DNA of 64,000 bases, taken from assembly GCA_963675995.2 (NCBI GenBank), contig CAXXIY010000002.1:248001-312000 (forward strand), written 5' to 3'. The notes under the pieces are model-generated. The model was given only the letters and a program-made list of their open reading frames with translations. It did no database searches and was not told where the DNA came from. Below, in pieces: positions 25,615 to 34,343 of this stretch. Each line of letters opens with the position of its first letter. Position 1 is the first letter of the stretch. The DNA comes from JAAFHB01 sp963675995 (lineage in GTDB: Bacteria; Bacteroidota; Bacteroidia; Bacteroidales; Prolixibacteraceae). Position numbers and translations under genes: made by a program.

Positions 25615-26943
25615 TTAAAGTTCGAACTCGAGGTTTTCGATTTCTATGGCGATTTGTTTCAGGAACCTGGTGGCTTCACCTCCATCGAGGGCCTGGTGAT
25701 CGTAGGTAAGACTCAAGCCGATGAACGGTACAAACCCGTAAACTCCATCACCTAAATCTTTCGGACGAGGAACGATTGTATTGACTCCCAGAATACCCAC
25801 CTGAGGAAGGTTTATCACAGGCGTAAATATTTCCACCCCATAAGCTCCCAGGTTTGAAACCGTAAATGAAGCGGCTTCAGAGGAGAGTAACTCAGGATTG
25901 ACTGCACCTTTACGACACGATGCAGCAACTTCGCGCATCTGGTTCGAAAGTCCCTGAATGGACAGGTCATCTGCATTTCTGATTACTGGAACCATCAATC
26001 CGCGGTCGGTATCAACTGCAATCCCCAGGTGTATTTTGTTAAAATATTTCACGCTATCGCCAAGAAAATGGGCATTTGCCTGCGGGAATTTCCGCAAAGC
26101 TTTGACCACTGCAAAACAAACCATATCATTAAGGGTAATGTTCACAGGATAACCATTATCATTGGCTTTTTTGACTTTTCTTCGCAATTCAAGCATTCTG
26201 CGAGCATCAGCACCCAGGTGATGGGTTAACTGAGCAGAATTTTGAAGTGAATGATGCATCGCTTTGGCGATCATTTTGCGAATATTGGACAATTTCTTGA
26301 TTTCGAAATCGTTGCTGTAAACCGGATTTGGAACGGTTAGGTCCTTTGCAGTGACAGAACCGCCTAAACCACTACCCGTGGAGACCGGTTGAAGCTGTTC
26401 CTCACCAGCTATTTTCTTTGCCAAAGGTGTTGTTTTAGGATTACTGGCAATAACAGCAACAACATCCTTCTCAATAATCCGACCTCCCGGTCCCGTTCCT
26501 CTAAGACCCTCGGTTATTATCCCCTCTTTTTCGGCAAGATTCCGCGCTCTGGGAGAGATAGCACCTGATCCGGGCACCTGAGTGGTTGTTGTTGAAACAA
26601 CCTTTTGTTCAGCTGGTTTTTCTTGTAAGACAACAGTTTCTGATAATTCTTTCGTCTCTTTTATTACAGGTGCTCCACCCGGGCGGTAGAGATCGGTAGG
26701 TTCCCCAGGATTACCGATTACACACACATTGGTCAATACAGGGACTTCATCGCCTGCTTCATAGAAAAGATCAATAAGAACACCATCAACGGCAGCTTCT
26801 TCTTCAAACGAGGCTTTATCCGTTTCATAGGCAAAGAGGATATCACCCTTGCTTACCTGGTCTCCCTTTTTCTTGTTCCATTCAGTAATTATACAACTTT
26901 CAACAGATTGGCCTTGTTTAGGCATAATAACGACAGTAGCCAT
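25615..26943 (-). CDS. 2-oxoacid dehydrogenase acyltransferase (E2), two E3-binding domains
   Basis: 442 aa from the ATG at 26943; a further upstream in-frame ATG at 26979 lies before the promoter and is rejected. N-terminal lipoyl domain with Lys43 (ETDKASF), a proline/threonine/glutamate-rich linker, then a peripheral-subunit-binding domain (ISPRARNLAEKEGI...GTGPGGRIIEKDV) followed at once by a second, shorter one (TPLAKKIAGEEQ...GSGLGGSVTAKDL). The C-terminal catalytic domain ends with the DHQALDGG active-site motif. It transfers the acyl group to CoA and forms the core of the complex. Two binding domains are unusual. It is the first gene of the cluster and has the palindrome-controlled promoter. 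Confidence 0.92.
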   Translation of the reverse strand: MATVVIMPKQGQSVESCIITEWNKKKGDQVSKGDILFAYETDKASFEEEAAVDGVLIDLFYEAGDEVPVLTNVCVIGNPGEPTDLYRPGGAPVIKETKELSETVVLQEKPAEQKVVSTTTTQVPGSGAISPRARNLAEKEGIITEGLRGTGPGGRIIEKDVVAVIASNPKTTPLAKKIAGEEQLQPVSTGSGLGGSVTAKDLTVPNPVYSNDFEIKKLSNIRKMIAKAMHHSLQNSAQLTHHLGADARRMLELRRKVKKANDNGYPVNITLNDMVCFAVVKALRKFPQANAHFLGDSVKYFNKIHLGIAVDTDRGLMVPVIRNADDLSIQGLSNQMREVAASCRKGAVNPELLSSEAASFTVSNLGAYGVEIFTPVINLPQVGILGVNTIVPRPKDLGDGVYGFVPFIGLSLTYDHQALDGGEATRFLKQIAIEIENLEFEL

Positions 26944-26961
26944 ATGAAAAAATATTTTTTG

Positions 26962-26992
26962 CAAAGATATTTCATTCAACTTGTATTTACAA
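26962..26992 (-). promoter_or_regulatory. Promoter of the E2-E3-E1 cluster
   Basis: On the minus strand a TTG (26992-26990) is followed after 20 bases by TATCTTTG (26969-26962), a perfect Bacteroidota -7 box. Transcription would start near 26955, about 12 bases before the E2 ATG. The -33 lies inside the palindrome at 26979-26994. Confidence 0.75.
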
Positions 26993-26994
26993 GT
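26979..26994. promoter_or_regulatory. Palindromic operator candidate for the GntR regulator
   Basis: ACTTGTA-TT-TACAAGT: two perfect 7-base arms around TT. It covers the -33 of the E2 promoter, so a bound repressor would block RNA polymerase. A looser TTGTA...TACAA pair lies at 27072-27094, behind the gntR promoter, which may allow autoregulation. Confidence 0.65.
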
Positions 26995-27041
26995 AATTTT
27001 TATTTTTATTTCCCATAAATTGAAAAGAAATAGTCTATTTT

Positions 27042-27074
27042 ATTGAAATTAAAGGATATAATTAAATATTTTTG
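27042..27074 (+). promoter_or_regulatory. Promoter of the gntR gene
   Basis: ATTG (27042-27045), 21 bases, then TATTTTTG (27067-27074), a perfect -7 box. A second TATTTTTG at 27122-27129 lacks a suitable -33. Both are upstream of the ATG at 27162, which supports that start over 27072. Confidence 0.6.
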
Positions 27075-27161
27075 TATTTATCATGTAAGTACAATTTTTA
27101 TTTTTTGTTAAAACTTTTTCTTATTTTTGCAGTTCTTTCATATTCGACTGTTAAAACATTT

Positions 27162-27878
27162 ATGCAACAGAAATTGGTCATACCGCAGCATCGTAAAGTA
27201 TATGAAATACTTCGTTCGCATATTACGGATGGAGTTTTTCGGGAGGGTAATTTACTCCCGTCTGAAAACGAGTTGTGCACTGTTCATAAGGTAGCCCGGC
27301 CAACGATTCGAAAGGCGCTTGACCGTCTGGCTAATGAAGGCTACATCGTGAGACACCAGGGAAAGGGAAGTATTGTAAAAGGAGTTCCCAAGGGGGTTGG
27401 AATTCTGTCGATGACCGGAACCACTTCTGCAATTGGTCAGGATAATCTCTTGACTCATATTATTATCAAGCCTGAAATCAGGAATTGGAGCGAAGCCTTC
27501 ACTTTCCCGCTAAGTCAGTTGGAAATCGAGTCGGGGTGCATCTATATGGAGCGTCTCAGGCTGGTAAATGGCAAACCTGTATTTTATGATATTACCATGA
27601 TCCCCAATATTAACCTTTCGAGGTTTACTTCACGTAATTTTGAAAATAAGTCACTGTTTGATGTGTTACGTAAATATTATCATGTCGAAGTGAGGGGAGG
27701 GGAGCAGAAACTATTGGCTATTGTGGCAGATGAAAGAATGAAGGGATATTTCAAGGTAGATTCGGGCCATCCCGTGTTACAGTTAAATCGAAAAATAGAG
27801 ACCAACCGCCCGGGATTTTATATTTATAGTCAGGTGTTTTGTAATACGGATGAATATGCACTTTATGGTAGCTTTTAA
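27162..27878 (+). CDS. GntR-family (HutC/UTRA) regulator of the catabolic cluster
   Basis: 238 aa from the ATG at 27162. The winged HTH at 1-70 has PQHRKVYEILRSHITDGVF...GNLLPSENELC and RPTIRKALDRLANEGYIVRHQGKGSIV. A UTRA effector domain follows at about 95-235 (LERLRLVNGKPVFYDI..., IETNRPGFYIYSQVF). HutC-type members sense a pathway metabolite and usually repress the adjoining operon. The gene is divergent from the E2-E3-E1 cluster and a palindrome covers that promoter, so it is the likely controller. Bidirectional hairpins follow it. Confidence 0.9.
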   Translation: MQQKLVIPQHRKVYEILRSHITDGVFREGNLLPSENELCTVHKVARPTIRKALDRLANEGYIVRHQGKGSIVKGVPKGVGILSMTGTTSAIGQDNLLTHIIIKPEIRNWSEAFTFPLSQLEIESGCIYMERLRLVNGKPVFYDITMIPNINLSRFTSRNFENKSLFDVLRKYYHVEVRGGEQKLLAIVADERMKGYFKVDSGHPVLQLNRKIETNRPGFYIYSQVFCNTDEYALYGSF

Positions 27879-27884
27879 TTAGAC

Positions 27885-27908
27885 AACAAAAAACCCGGCG
27901 TGGCCGGG
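27885..27908 (-). terminator. Terminator of the 25-residue-repeat gene
   Basis: CCCGGC (27894-27899) with GCCGGG (27903-27908), preceded by A6, which is a U tract on the minus strand. Confidence 0.85.
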
Positions 27909-27916
27909 CAGCATCC

Positions 27917-27940
27917 ATCAGAAAGAAATCTGATTTTTTA
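27917..27940 (+). terminator. Terminator of gntR
   Basis: ATCAGA (27917-27922) with TCTGAT (27929-27934), loop AAGAAA, then a run of T. Confidence 0.8.
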
Positions 27941-27974
27941 TTTCCCTCACCGGAACTGTATCAATGATATCCTT

Positions 27975-28505
27975 CTAGTTATTTGCCAATTCGTTACTGG
28001 TAATAATAGGTTCCTGGTCTACTGTCCATAAATTGCCGTTAGTCATCCATGACTTCATCTGAAGGGCAAGTTTGTGCTGTTTAATTCCGGTTCTGTTTGT
28101 CCAGAATGCATTGCTCTTCATCCAGGACTTCATCTGAAGGGCAAGCTCCTGATTGTTTTCCTCTGTCTCGTCATTCCATTCAGAAGAATTGCTTATCCAT
28201 GATTTCATCTTCAGCACAAGTTCCTCATGATTTTCTTCAATATCGTTGTTCCATTCAGAGGAATTACTCATCCACAATTTCATCTGTTGGGTAAGTTCCT
28301 GCTCTTCACTGTTGCTATCGTCAATCCATGAAGTGCCATTACTCATCCATGATTTTACCTGAACAACAAGTTCATTTGTATTGATTTCAGCGGTTTCCCT
28401 GCCTGAATTTTCCCCTTTTGAAATTCCGGAAAGGGCTACCAGGATAATTAAAGATGCAAAGATTGTTCTCATCACTTTCGCTATTTTGTAAGTTACTGTT
28501 TTCAT
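27975..28505 (-). CDS. Secreted protein made of five 25-residue tandem repeats
   Basis: 176 aa. Signal peptide about 1-31 (MKTVTYKIAKVM... LIILVALSGISKG). Residues 45-169 are five units of exactly 25 residues with no gaps, consensus ELxLQMKSWMSNSSEWNDxxEEN. L, M, K, W (position 9) and W (position 16) are kept in all units. At the DNA level the 75-base unit is visible from 27999 to 28373. The pattern suggests an amphipathic helix plus an acidic, Asn/Ser-rich turn per unit, and secretion to periplasm or outside. I do not recognise the family. A one-repeat relative lies just upstream at 28725-28955. No neighbour hints at the role. Confidence 0.8.
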   Translation of the reverse strand: MKTVTYKIAKVMRTIFASLIILVALSGISKGENSGRETAEINTNELVVQVKSWMSNGTSWIDDSNSEEQELTQQMKLWMSNSSEWNNDIEENHEELVLKMKSWISNSSEWNDETEENNQELALQMKSWMKSNAFWTNRTGIKQHKLALQMKSWMTNGNLWTVDQEPIITSNELANN

Positions 28506-28724
28506 TTTGTTTGTTTTTAAATTTTAAAACTTGTTTTCTGACTACTTATTATCATTTATCGTGCCAGAAAGTTTAATGTATCAGTAAATCAGTGTGATAT
28601 ATGTTTGTTTGAATGGGTTAAAGGTGTCTAAACTGTACGCTTTAGGTAGGCCGGGTTGTCCGGAAATGAACAGTTATCATGTAAAGAAGCAAAGGGTTTA
28701 TTTGAAATCTTGGAATAGACCAAA

Positions 28725-28955
28725 TCAAAATATTCGAAAACCAGAATGACTCACAAAAGAGGCCGGCAGAACCGGGCAAGAAATTAACCATGAAACTTGT
28801 TTATCTGAATTATTCGGTAACCAAACTCCAAAGGTGCCATGCTCCATCCATCCCTCCAACTGAATCACCAGTTCTTCTTTGTTGGGTGTTGTAAAGATCG
28901 CGATCATCACTGCTATCCTGATCTCAATTGTCGTTTGGAAGGTTATTGTTTTCAT
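28725..28955 (-). CDS. Short relative of the 25-residue-repeat protein, probably truncated
   Basis: 76 aa. It begins MKTITF, like the MKTVTY start of the neighbour, with a hydrophobic segment (RIAVMIAIF) and then a single repeat-like unit (EELVIQLEGWMEHGTFGVW) keeping the two tryptophans. The C-terminal half (PVLPASFVSHSGFRIF) has no repeat character and looks like out-of-frame sequence. Either a decayed paralogue or a mini-protein that still carries signal and one unit. It ends 219 bases before the repeat gene starts. Confidence 0.5.
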   Translation of the reverse strand: MKTITFQTTIEIRIAVMIAIFTTPNKEELVIQLEGWMEHGTFGVWLPNNSDKQVSWLISCPVLPASFVSHSGFRIF

Positions 28956-29080
28956 GATGTTGTATCATATAGTCTTTGAATGATTTTTGAAATGGGAATT
29001 ATACCATCAGGTTCCGGAATATCGATTGATTATTGCAGGAGTATTATTGTTCAGGTCACAATTTTTATCGAATTCAATGC

Positions 29081-29088
29081 TATTTTTG
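29081..29088 (+). promoter_or_regulatory. Candidate -7 element of mutS2
   Basis: TATTTTTG is a perfect -7 box 20 bases before the ATG at 29109. No TTTG is found at the right spacing upstream. Confidence 0.45.
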
Positions 29089-29108
29089 CAGTTTAATCAG
29101 TGGTAAAT

Positions 29109-31592
29109 ATGGATATCTATCCTTCAAATTTTGAGAGTAAAATTGGTTTTGACAAGGTACGCGAGATTCTTCAGGGGCGGTGCCTGAGTACGCTGGGAAA
29201 GGAGCAGGTTGAGGAGTGTAAATTCTCGTCCAATCGAGAGACCGTTGAACGTCAACTGGATGAAACGATAGAGTTTGTTAAGATTATCAGCGAAGGGATG
29301 AATTTCCCAAACAGCTATTTTATTGATATGCGACCTGCGTTGCAGCGATCGAAAGTTGTGGGTACCTTTCTGGATGTGTTCGAAATATTTGATTTAAGAC
29401 GATCACTCGAAACCGTTCGTGCAATTGTCGCGTTTTTTCGCAATACTGAAGAAGAGACTTTTCCCCGTTTAGTAGCTGTGATTCAAAATGTTCAGGTCTT
29501 CCCTTTTATCTATGAGCGTATCGATCAGATTTTAAATAAACATGGTCAGATCAAGGATAATGCCTCACCTGAACTGTCACAGATCAGACGGGATATTTTT
29601 TCGTTGCAGTCGAGTATCTCAAAGATAATGAGCACCATCCTGCGAAAGATGCAGGCGGAAGGTGTAGTTGAAAAAGATATTTCGGTTTCAATGCGCGATG
29701 GTCGGGCTGTTATTCCTGTTGGCGCTGCCAATAAAAGGAAAATCAAGGGAATTATTCACGACGAATCGGCTACTGGAAAAACCTCCTTTGTGGAACCGGA
29801 AGAGATTGTTGAGACAAATAACAGGATTCGGGAACTTGAGTCAGCCGAGCGACGGGAGATCGTAAAAATTCTAACCCGTTTTACTGATGATATCCGCCCT
29901 TATGCAGATGATATCGCCTATTCTTACCAGGTAATGGCAATACTTGATTTTATCCGTGCTAAAGCGATCTGGACCATCGAAAGCAAATCGGTTAAGCCTG
30001 TTCTGGCAAGGGAGCTCGAAGTTGACTGGATTGCAGCCCGCCATCCCCTGTTGGAAATCAACCTGACACGGGAACATCGCAAAATTGTTCCTCTCGATAT
30101 CAGGCTCGATCATCATGACCGGATATTGTTGATCTCCGGTCCGAATGCCGGAGGGAAATCGGTCTGTTTAAAAACTGTAGGTCTCCTGCAATATATGTTT
30201 CAGTGTGGCCTTCCCATCCCTGTCCAGGTAGACAGCAGGGCGGGTTTATTCAAGGCGATCTTTATGGATATTGGAGATGATCAGTCGCTGGATAATGATT
30301 TAAGCACCTACAGTTCACATCTTTACAATATGAAGTTCTTTGTAAGGAATTGTTCTCCTGAATCATTAGTACTAATTGACGAGTTTGGGACCGGAACGGA
30401 GCCAATGCTTGGTGGTGCAATAGCAGAATCGATCCTGAATAAAATAAATGAATTGGGATCCTATGGTGTGATCACCACCCATTACACCAATCTGAAACAT
30501 TTTGCCTCTTCTGCGCCTGGAATAGCCAACGGCGCGATGATGTACGACTCGCACCGGATGGAACCGCTTTTCCAGTTGGAAATTGGAAAACCGGGCAGTT
30601 CTTTTGCATTTGAAATTGCCCGTAAGATTGGACTTCCCGAAGATATTTTAAAAGCGGCTACCGATAAGATTGGGGTCGATCACATCGATTTTGACAAACA
30701 TTTGCGTGATATTGTTCGTGACAAACGGTACTGGGAGAGTAAGCGACAGAAAATCAGGCAGGAAGAGAAAAGACTTGAAGAGCTTGCTGCAAATTACGAA
30801 GCAGGGCTTGCCGAGACGAAGAAATTACGCAAGGAGATTCTCGATAAGGCAAAACGGGAGGCAGAGGAGATTCTTTCCGGATCAAACCGTATCATTGAAA
30901 AAACCATCCGCGAAATCAAGGAAACTAACGCTGCAAAAGAGCGGACCATCGAAGCTCGTCAGAAATTGGAGGAGTTTAAGGATTTGGTATCCAAAAAAGA
31001 AGAGGCTGAAGATCTCATCTTCCGGAAAATGGAGAGACTGAAACAAAAGGAGATTAAACGTAGCGAACGTCCGCCCAGGGCAGAAGTGAAAAAAAAGGAG
31101 GTTGTAATCACCCGAAAGGTGCCGGTTAAAATTGAAGTTGGTGGTTATGTAAAACTATCGGATCAGGATACATTAGGTGAAGTGCTTGAAATTAAAGGAG
31201 ATAATATTACTGTTGCTTTTGGACACCTTCGCTCTGTTGTGAACCGCAAGAAGTTGATCCCCCTTTCGCGAAGTGAAATTAAACATACAAAGGTCGAAAA
31301 TAAAACAATTGGTCGCATTAACCAGGAGATTGGGGAAAGAAAGCTGGTCTTTAAACCCAATATCGATGTTCGCGGAATGCGGGCCGAAGAGGCCTTACAG
31401 AAAATCAGGGAGTTTGTAGATGAGGCGATTATGATCGAGGTGAATGAATTAAGGATCTTACATGGCAAAGGGAACGGCATTTTACGTGAGCTGATTCAGA
31501 ACTATCTCAGGACAGAACCCGTGGTTAAAAGTTGCAGGGATGAGCATGTTCAGTTTGGAGGGTCAGGCATTACTATTGTTGAACTGGAGTGA
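29109..31592 (+). CDS. mutS2: Endonuclease MutS2 (MutS-like ATPase with Smr domain)
   Basis: 827 aa from the ATG at 29109; a GTG three codons earlier is also open. MutS-type core with GPNAGGKSVCLKTVG (Walker A, about 350) and LVLIDEFGTGTEP (Walker B), a long charged coiled coil at about 510-660 (RQEEKRLEELAANYE..., KREAEEILSG), a KOW-like segment, and a C-terminal Smr nuclease domain (DVRGMRAEEALQKIREFVDE, LRILHGKGNGILRE). The MutS mismatch-recognition domain is missing, as in all MutS2. MutS2 acts on recombination intermediates and, in some species, on collided ribosomes. Stands alone. Confidence 0.96.
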   Translation: MDIYPSNFESKIGFDKVREILQGRCLSTLGKEQVEECKFSSNRETVERQLDETIEFVKIISEGMNFPNSYFIDMRPALQRSKVVGTFLDVFEIFDLRRSLETVRAIVAFFRNTEEETFPRLVAVIQNVQVFPFIYERIDQILNKHGQIKDNASPELSQIRRDIFSLQSSISKIMSTILRKMQAEGVVEKDISVSMRDGRAVIPVGAANKRKIKGIIHDESATGKTSFVEPEEIVETNNRIRELESAERREIVKILTRFTDDIRPYADDIAYSYQVMAILDFIRAKAIWTIESKSVKPVLARELEVDWIAARHPLLEINLTREHRKIVPLDIRLDHHDRILLISGPNAGGKSVCLKTVGLLQYMFQCGLPIPVQVDSRAGLFKAIFMDIGDDQSLDNDLSTYSSHLYNMKFFVRNCSPESLVLIDEFGTGTEPMLGGAIAESILNKINELGSYGVITTHYTNLKHFASSAPGIANGAMMYDSHRMEPLFQLEIGKPGSSFAFEIARKIGLPEDILKAATDKIGVDHIDFDKHLRDIVRDKRYWESKRQKIRQEEKRLEELAANYEAGLAETKKLRKEILDKAKREAEEILSGSNRIIEKTIREIKETNAAKERTIEARQKLEEFKDLVSKKEEAEDLIFRKMERLKQKEIKRSERPPRAEVKKKEVVITRKVPVKIEVGGYVKLSDQDTLGEVLEIKGDNITVAFGHLRSVVNRKKLIPLSRSEIKHTKVENKTIGRINQEIGERKLVFKPNIDVRGMRAEEALQKIREFVDEAIMIEVNELRILHGKGNGILRELIQNYLRTEPVVKSCRDEHVQFGGSGITIVELE

Positions 31593-31767
31593 CGCTTCGG
31601 CTCCACTCAATGAAGGCGAGGGAGAGACTGATTGGCTGAGGGAATGTTTGGCTTAGGATCCTCTTTCCGGATTACGATAATTACGTCTGGATCTGGCGAG
31701 TAAAAATATTTTCATTTTCTTCAACATTTACATAATGAAATATGTTTATGAGGGAAAGATTTGAAGT

Positions 31768-33702
31768 ATGAAGATCCCTGTAATTTGTATCTTTCTGTTT
31801 ATAACCTATTTAAGGTTATCGATGGCCTCCCCGGGGACGGTAGACCAACTTAAACAAAAACTTAGCGCTAAACCTGACACCAATAAAGTTATCTCATTAA
31901 GCAATTTGTGTTGGGAATACCGATCCGTTTCGGCAGATTCTGCTTTGATGTTTGGCGAAAAGGCGCTGCAACTGGCAAAAGATCTTAAATATTCAAAAGG
32001 GATTGCTCAGGCTTTTAATGATCTGGGCATTTTGTTTATCGATAAGGCAGATTATAAGAAAGCTTCAATCTATTTAAATGAATCGATGAAAATAAGGGAG
32101 CAGCTGAATGATCTTAGCGGAATGGCTTCATTGTTCAATAAACTTGGAATCATCGATCAAAAGCAGGGGAAGCTGAAGGAGGCGCTTCAAAACCAGATTG
32201 CCGCACTTAAAATCTACCAAAAACTGGGTCAGATCAAATGGATTGGTTATAGCCTGAACAATATAGCGATCATCCATCAGAACCTGGGTAATTTGGAGAA
32301 ATCACTCGAGTATCACAAGATGGGGCTCGAATCCCGTCTGAAAATGGGGGATGCAGCAGGTGAGGCAAATTCGTATAGTAACATGGCCAATGTCTATGCC
32401 AAAATGCGCGATACAACCCTTTCGCTGGCCTACTACGAGAAAGCACTTATTCTATCCAGAAAATTGAAGAACAGGGAGTTTATTAGTGCCAATCTTAGCA
32501 ATATGGGCAATATCTATATGGCTAAGAAGGATTATGAACGAGCTGTCAAATTATTTTCTGAATCTCTGGAGATTCGAGAGGAGCAAGGAGATTTGAAGGG
32601 AATATCGTCCACCCTTTCGAGACTGGGATCGGTTTACACCGAAACGGGAAGGTATCATGAAGCCTTTAAAGCGTTAACCCGTTCGTTGGTAATAGCCAAG
32701 AATATCTCGGTTCTCGAGGAGGAGATGAGTGCATTACTTGGTATGGCTAAGTTAAAGTCCTTGACTCACCAGCCGGATAGTGCATTTGTTTTAATGAAGT
32801 CATACATCGCATTGAAGGACTCAGCATATGAAGTGCGTCTGCAGCAACAGATTATAGATGTCCAGAATAAATACGAAAATGAAAAACTGGAACAAGACCT
32901 TCAATTGATTAAAAAGGAGAAGGAGTACACTGAAATCAGTCTGAAACAACGGAAAACGCAGTTGTGGTTATTGATTTTCATCATTATTTCAATGACGGGA
33001 GCAGGGATTTTTCTTTTTTACAGGCACCAGCAACGCCAGAAGGCAGCTATTAATGCGGAAAAGATCAAGGAGCAGGAAGCACGAATAAATGCAGTTTTCC
33101 AGGTGCAGGAAGAGGAGAGGCGACGTATTGCAAAAGAATTGCACGACGGTCTGGGACAAACCCTCGGCGCTATAAAACTAAATTACCAAAGCATATCGCG
33201 CAAAGCAATTCTGCCCGAGTACTTGTCCGAATTTAGGAACCTTGAAAAGATGCTGGATAACGCTAATCTTGAAGTAAGGTCAATTTCACATCAGATGATG
33301 CCAAAGGAGCTGGAGCAATTCGGGCTTATTGCTGCTGTAGAAGGGATGCTTAAAATAAACCTTGAAAAAACGCCGCTTAAATACACTTTCGAACATAACG
33401 GATTTCAGGATCGGATTGGCGATCAGACCGAGTTGGTCCTGTTCCGCGTATTGCAGGAACTGGTGAGCAATGTGATTAAACATTCAAAGGCAGATTTACT
33501 CAATGTGCAGTTAATCAGGCATAAAAGTCATGTTGTTCTGAATGTGTCTGATAATGGAATTGGCTTTGATGTTGACCGTTATGAAAAAAAGGGTATCGGA
33601 CTATTAAATATTGCCAGTCGAATTGACGGAATTAAGGGGCATCTTCATTATGAGTCAGTATTGGGAGAGGGGACGACAATAACAATCAGGGCAACGGTAT
33701 GA
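31768..33702 (+). CDS. TPR-containing sensor histidine kinase (HisKA_3 type)
   Basis: 644 aa. Signal peptide 1-20, then about seven TPR units in the periplasm (about 30-350, repeated NLGNIYMAKKDYERAVKLFSES-type helices). A coiled coil precedes one membrane helix (about 394-414, LWLLIFIIISMTGAGIFLF). The cytoplasmic part has the HisKA_3 phospho-acceptor His in ELHDGLGQTLG and an HATPase_c domain (VLQELVSNVIKHS, VSDNGIGFD, GIGLLNIASRI). The stop overlaps the response-regulator start (ATGA). Together they form a NarL/FixJ-type two-component pair common in Bacteroidota. The signal is unknown. Confidence 0.93.
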   Translation: MKIPVICIFLFITYLRLSMASPGTVDQLKQKLSAKPDTNKVISLSNLCWEYRSVSADSALMFGEKALQLAKDLKYSKGIAQAFNDLGILFIDKADYKKASIYLNESMKIREQLNDLSGMASLFNKLGIIDQKQGKLKEALQNQIAALKIYQKLGQIKWIGYSLNNIAIIHQNLGNLEKSLEYHKMGLESRLKMGDAAGEANSYSNMANVYAKMRDTTLSLAYYEKALILSRKLKNREFISANLSNMGNIYMAKKDYERAVKLFSESLEIREEQGDLKGISSTLSRLGSVYTETGRYHEAFKALTRSLVIAKNISVLEEEMSALLGMAKLKSLTHQPDSAFVLMKSYIALKDSAYEVRLQQQIIDVQNKYENEKLEQDLQLIKKEKEYTEISLKQRKTQLWLLIFIIISMTGAGIFLFYRHQQRQKAAINAEKIKEQEARINAVFQVQEEERRRIAKELHDGLGQTLGAIKLNYQSISRKAILPEYLSEFRNLEKMLDNANLEVRSISHQMMPKELEQFGLIAAVEGMLKINLEKTPLKYTFEHNGFQDRIGDQTELVLFRVLQELVSNVIKHSKADLLNVQLIRHKSHVVLNVSDNGIGFDVDRYEKKGIGLLNIASRIDGIKGHLHYESVLGEGTTITIRATV

Positions 33703-34343
33703 CAAGTAAAATTAAGGTTCTTTTGGTTGACGATCACCAACTGATTATTGATGGACTGAAATCATTGTTGAAAAACACAGACGAGATTGTGGTCACAGGC
33801 GAAGCAAATAATGGGCGTGAAGCACTACGGTTGCTGGATATACTAAATATTGATTTAGTTTTAATGGATATTGATATGCCCGTTATGAACGGTATTGATG
33901 CTTTGAAAGAGATCAAAAAAGTGAAGCCTGGTATAAAGGTGATCATACTTTCGATGCACGATGAATCCGGAATGATTAAAAATCTGTTAGCTATTGGAGC
34001 TGATGGATATCTGCTTAAAAGTGCTTCACAGGAGGAGTTAATCAGCGCTATAAAGAAAGTCTCAGATGGAAATAAGTATTTCTCGACAGAGGTGACACTC
34101 TCCCTCTTAAATGGTTCACGAGAAAATTTACAAACATCAAAACAGCAGGTCGAAATTTTAACCTCACGTGAAGAAGAGATTCTAAAACTAATCGCTCAGG
34201 GATTCTCAAATAAGGAGATCGGAGTTAAACTTTTTATCAGTCATCGTACCGTCGATACCCATCGTACCAATCTGATGAAAAAACTAAACACCAGTAATAT
34301 TGCCGGATTAATCAGCTATGCCATTAAAAGCGGTCATATTTAA
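33699..34343 (+). CDS. LuxR/NarL-type response regulator
   Basis: 214 aa. Receiver domain with Asp9/Asp10-type acidic pocket (LLVDDH), phosphorylation site Asp57 (LMDIDMP) and the conserved Lys in GYLLKSAS. Linker about 125-148, then a LuxR-type HTH (LTSREEEILKLIAQGFSNKEIGVKLFISHRTVDTHRTNLMKKL). It overlaps the kinase gene by four bases, so it is the cognate regulator. Targets are unknown; the structured region and secreted-protein genes that follow are candidates. Confidence 0.95.
   Translation: MTSKIKVLLVDDHQLIIDGLKSLLKNTDEIVVTGEANNGREALRLLDILNIDLVLMDIDMPVMNGIDALKEIKKVKPGIKVIILSMHDESGMIKNLLAIGADGYLLKSASQEELISAIKKVSDGNKYFSTEVTLSLLNGSRENLQTSKQQVEILTSREEEILKLIAQGFSNKEIGVKLFISHRTVDTHRTNLMKKLNTSNIAGLISYAIKSGHI

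Noticed and set aside
27999..28373. 75-base periodic sequence as a CRISPR or minisatellite
   Set aside because: The repeats are in frame, diverged at codon level and keep tryptophans, so they are protein repeats of a coding gene, not a CRISPR array.
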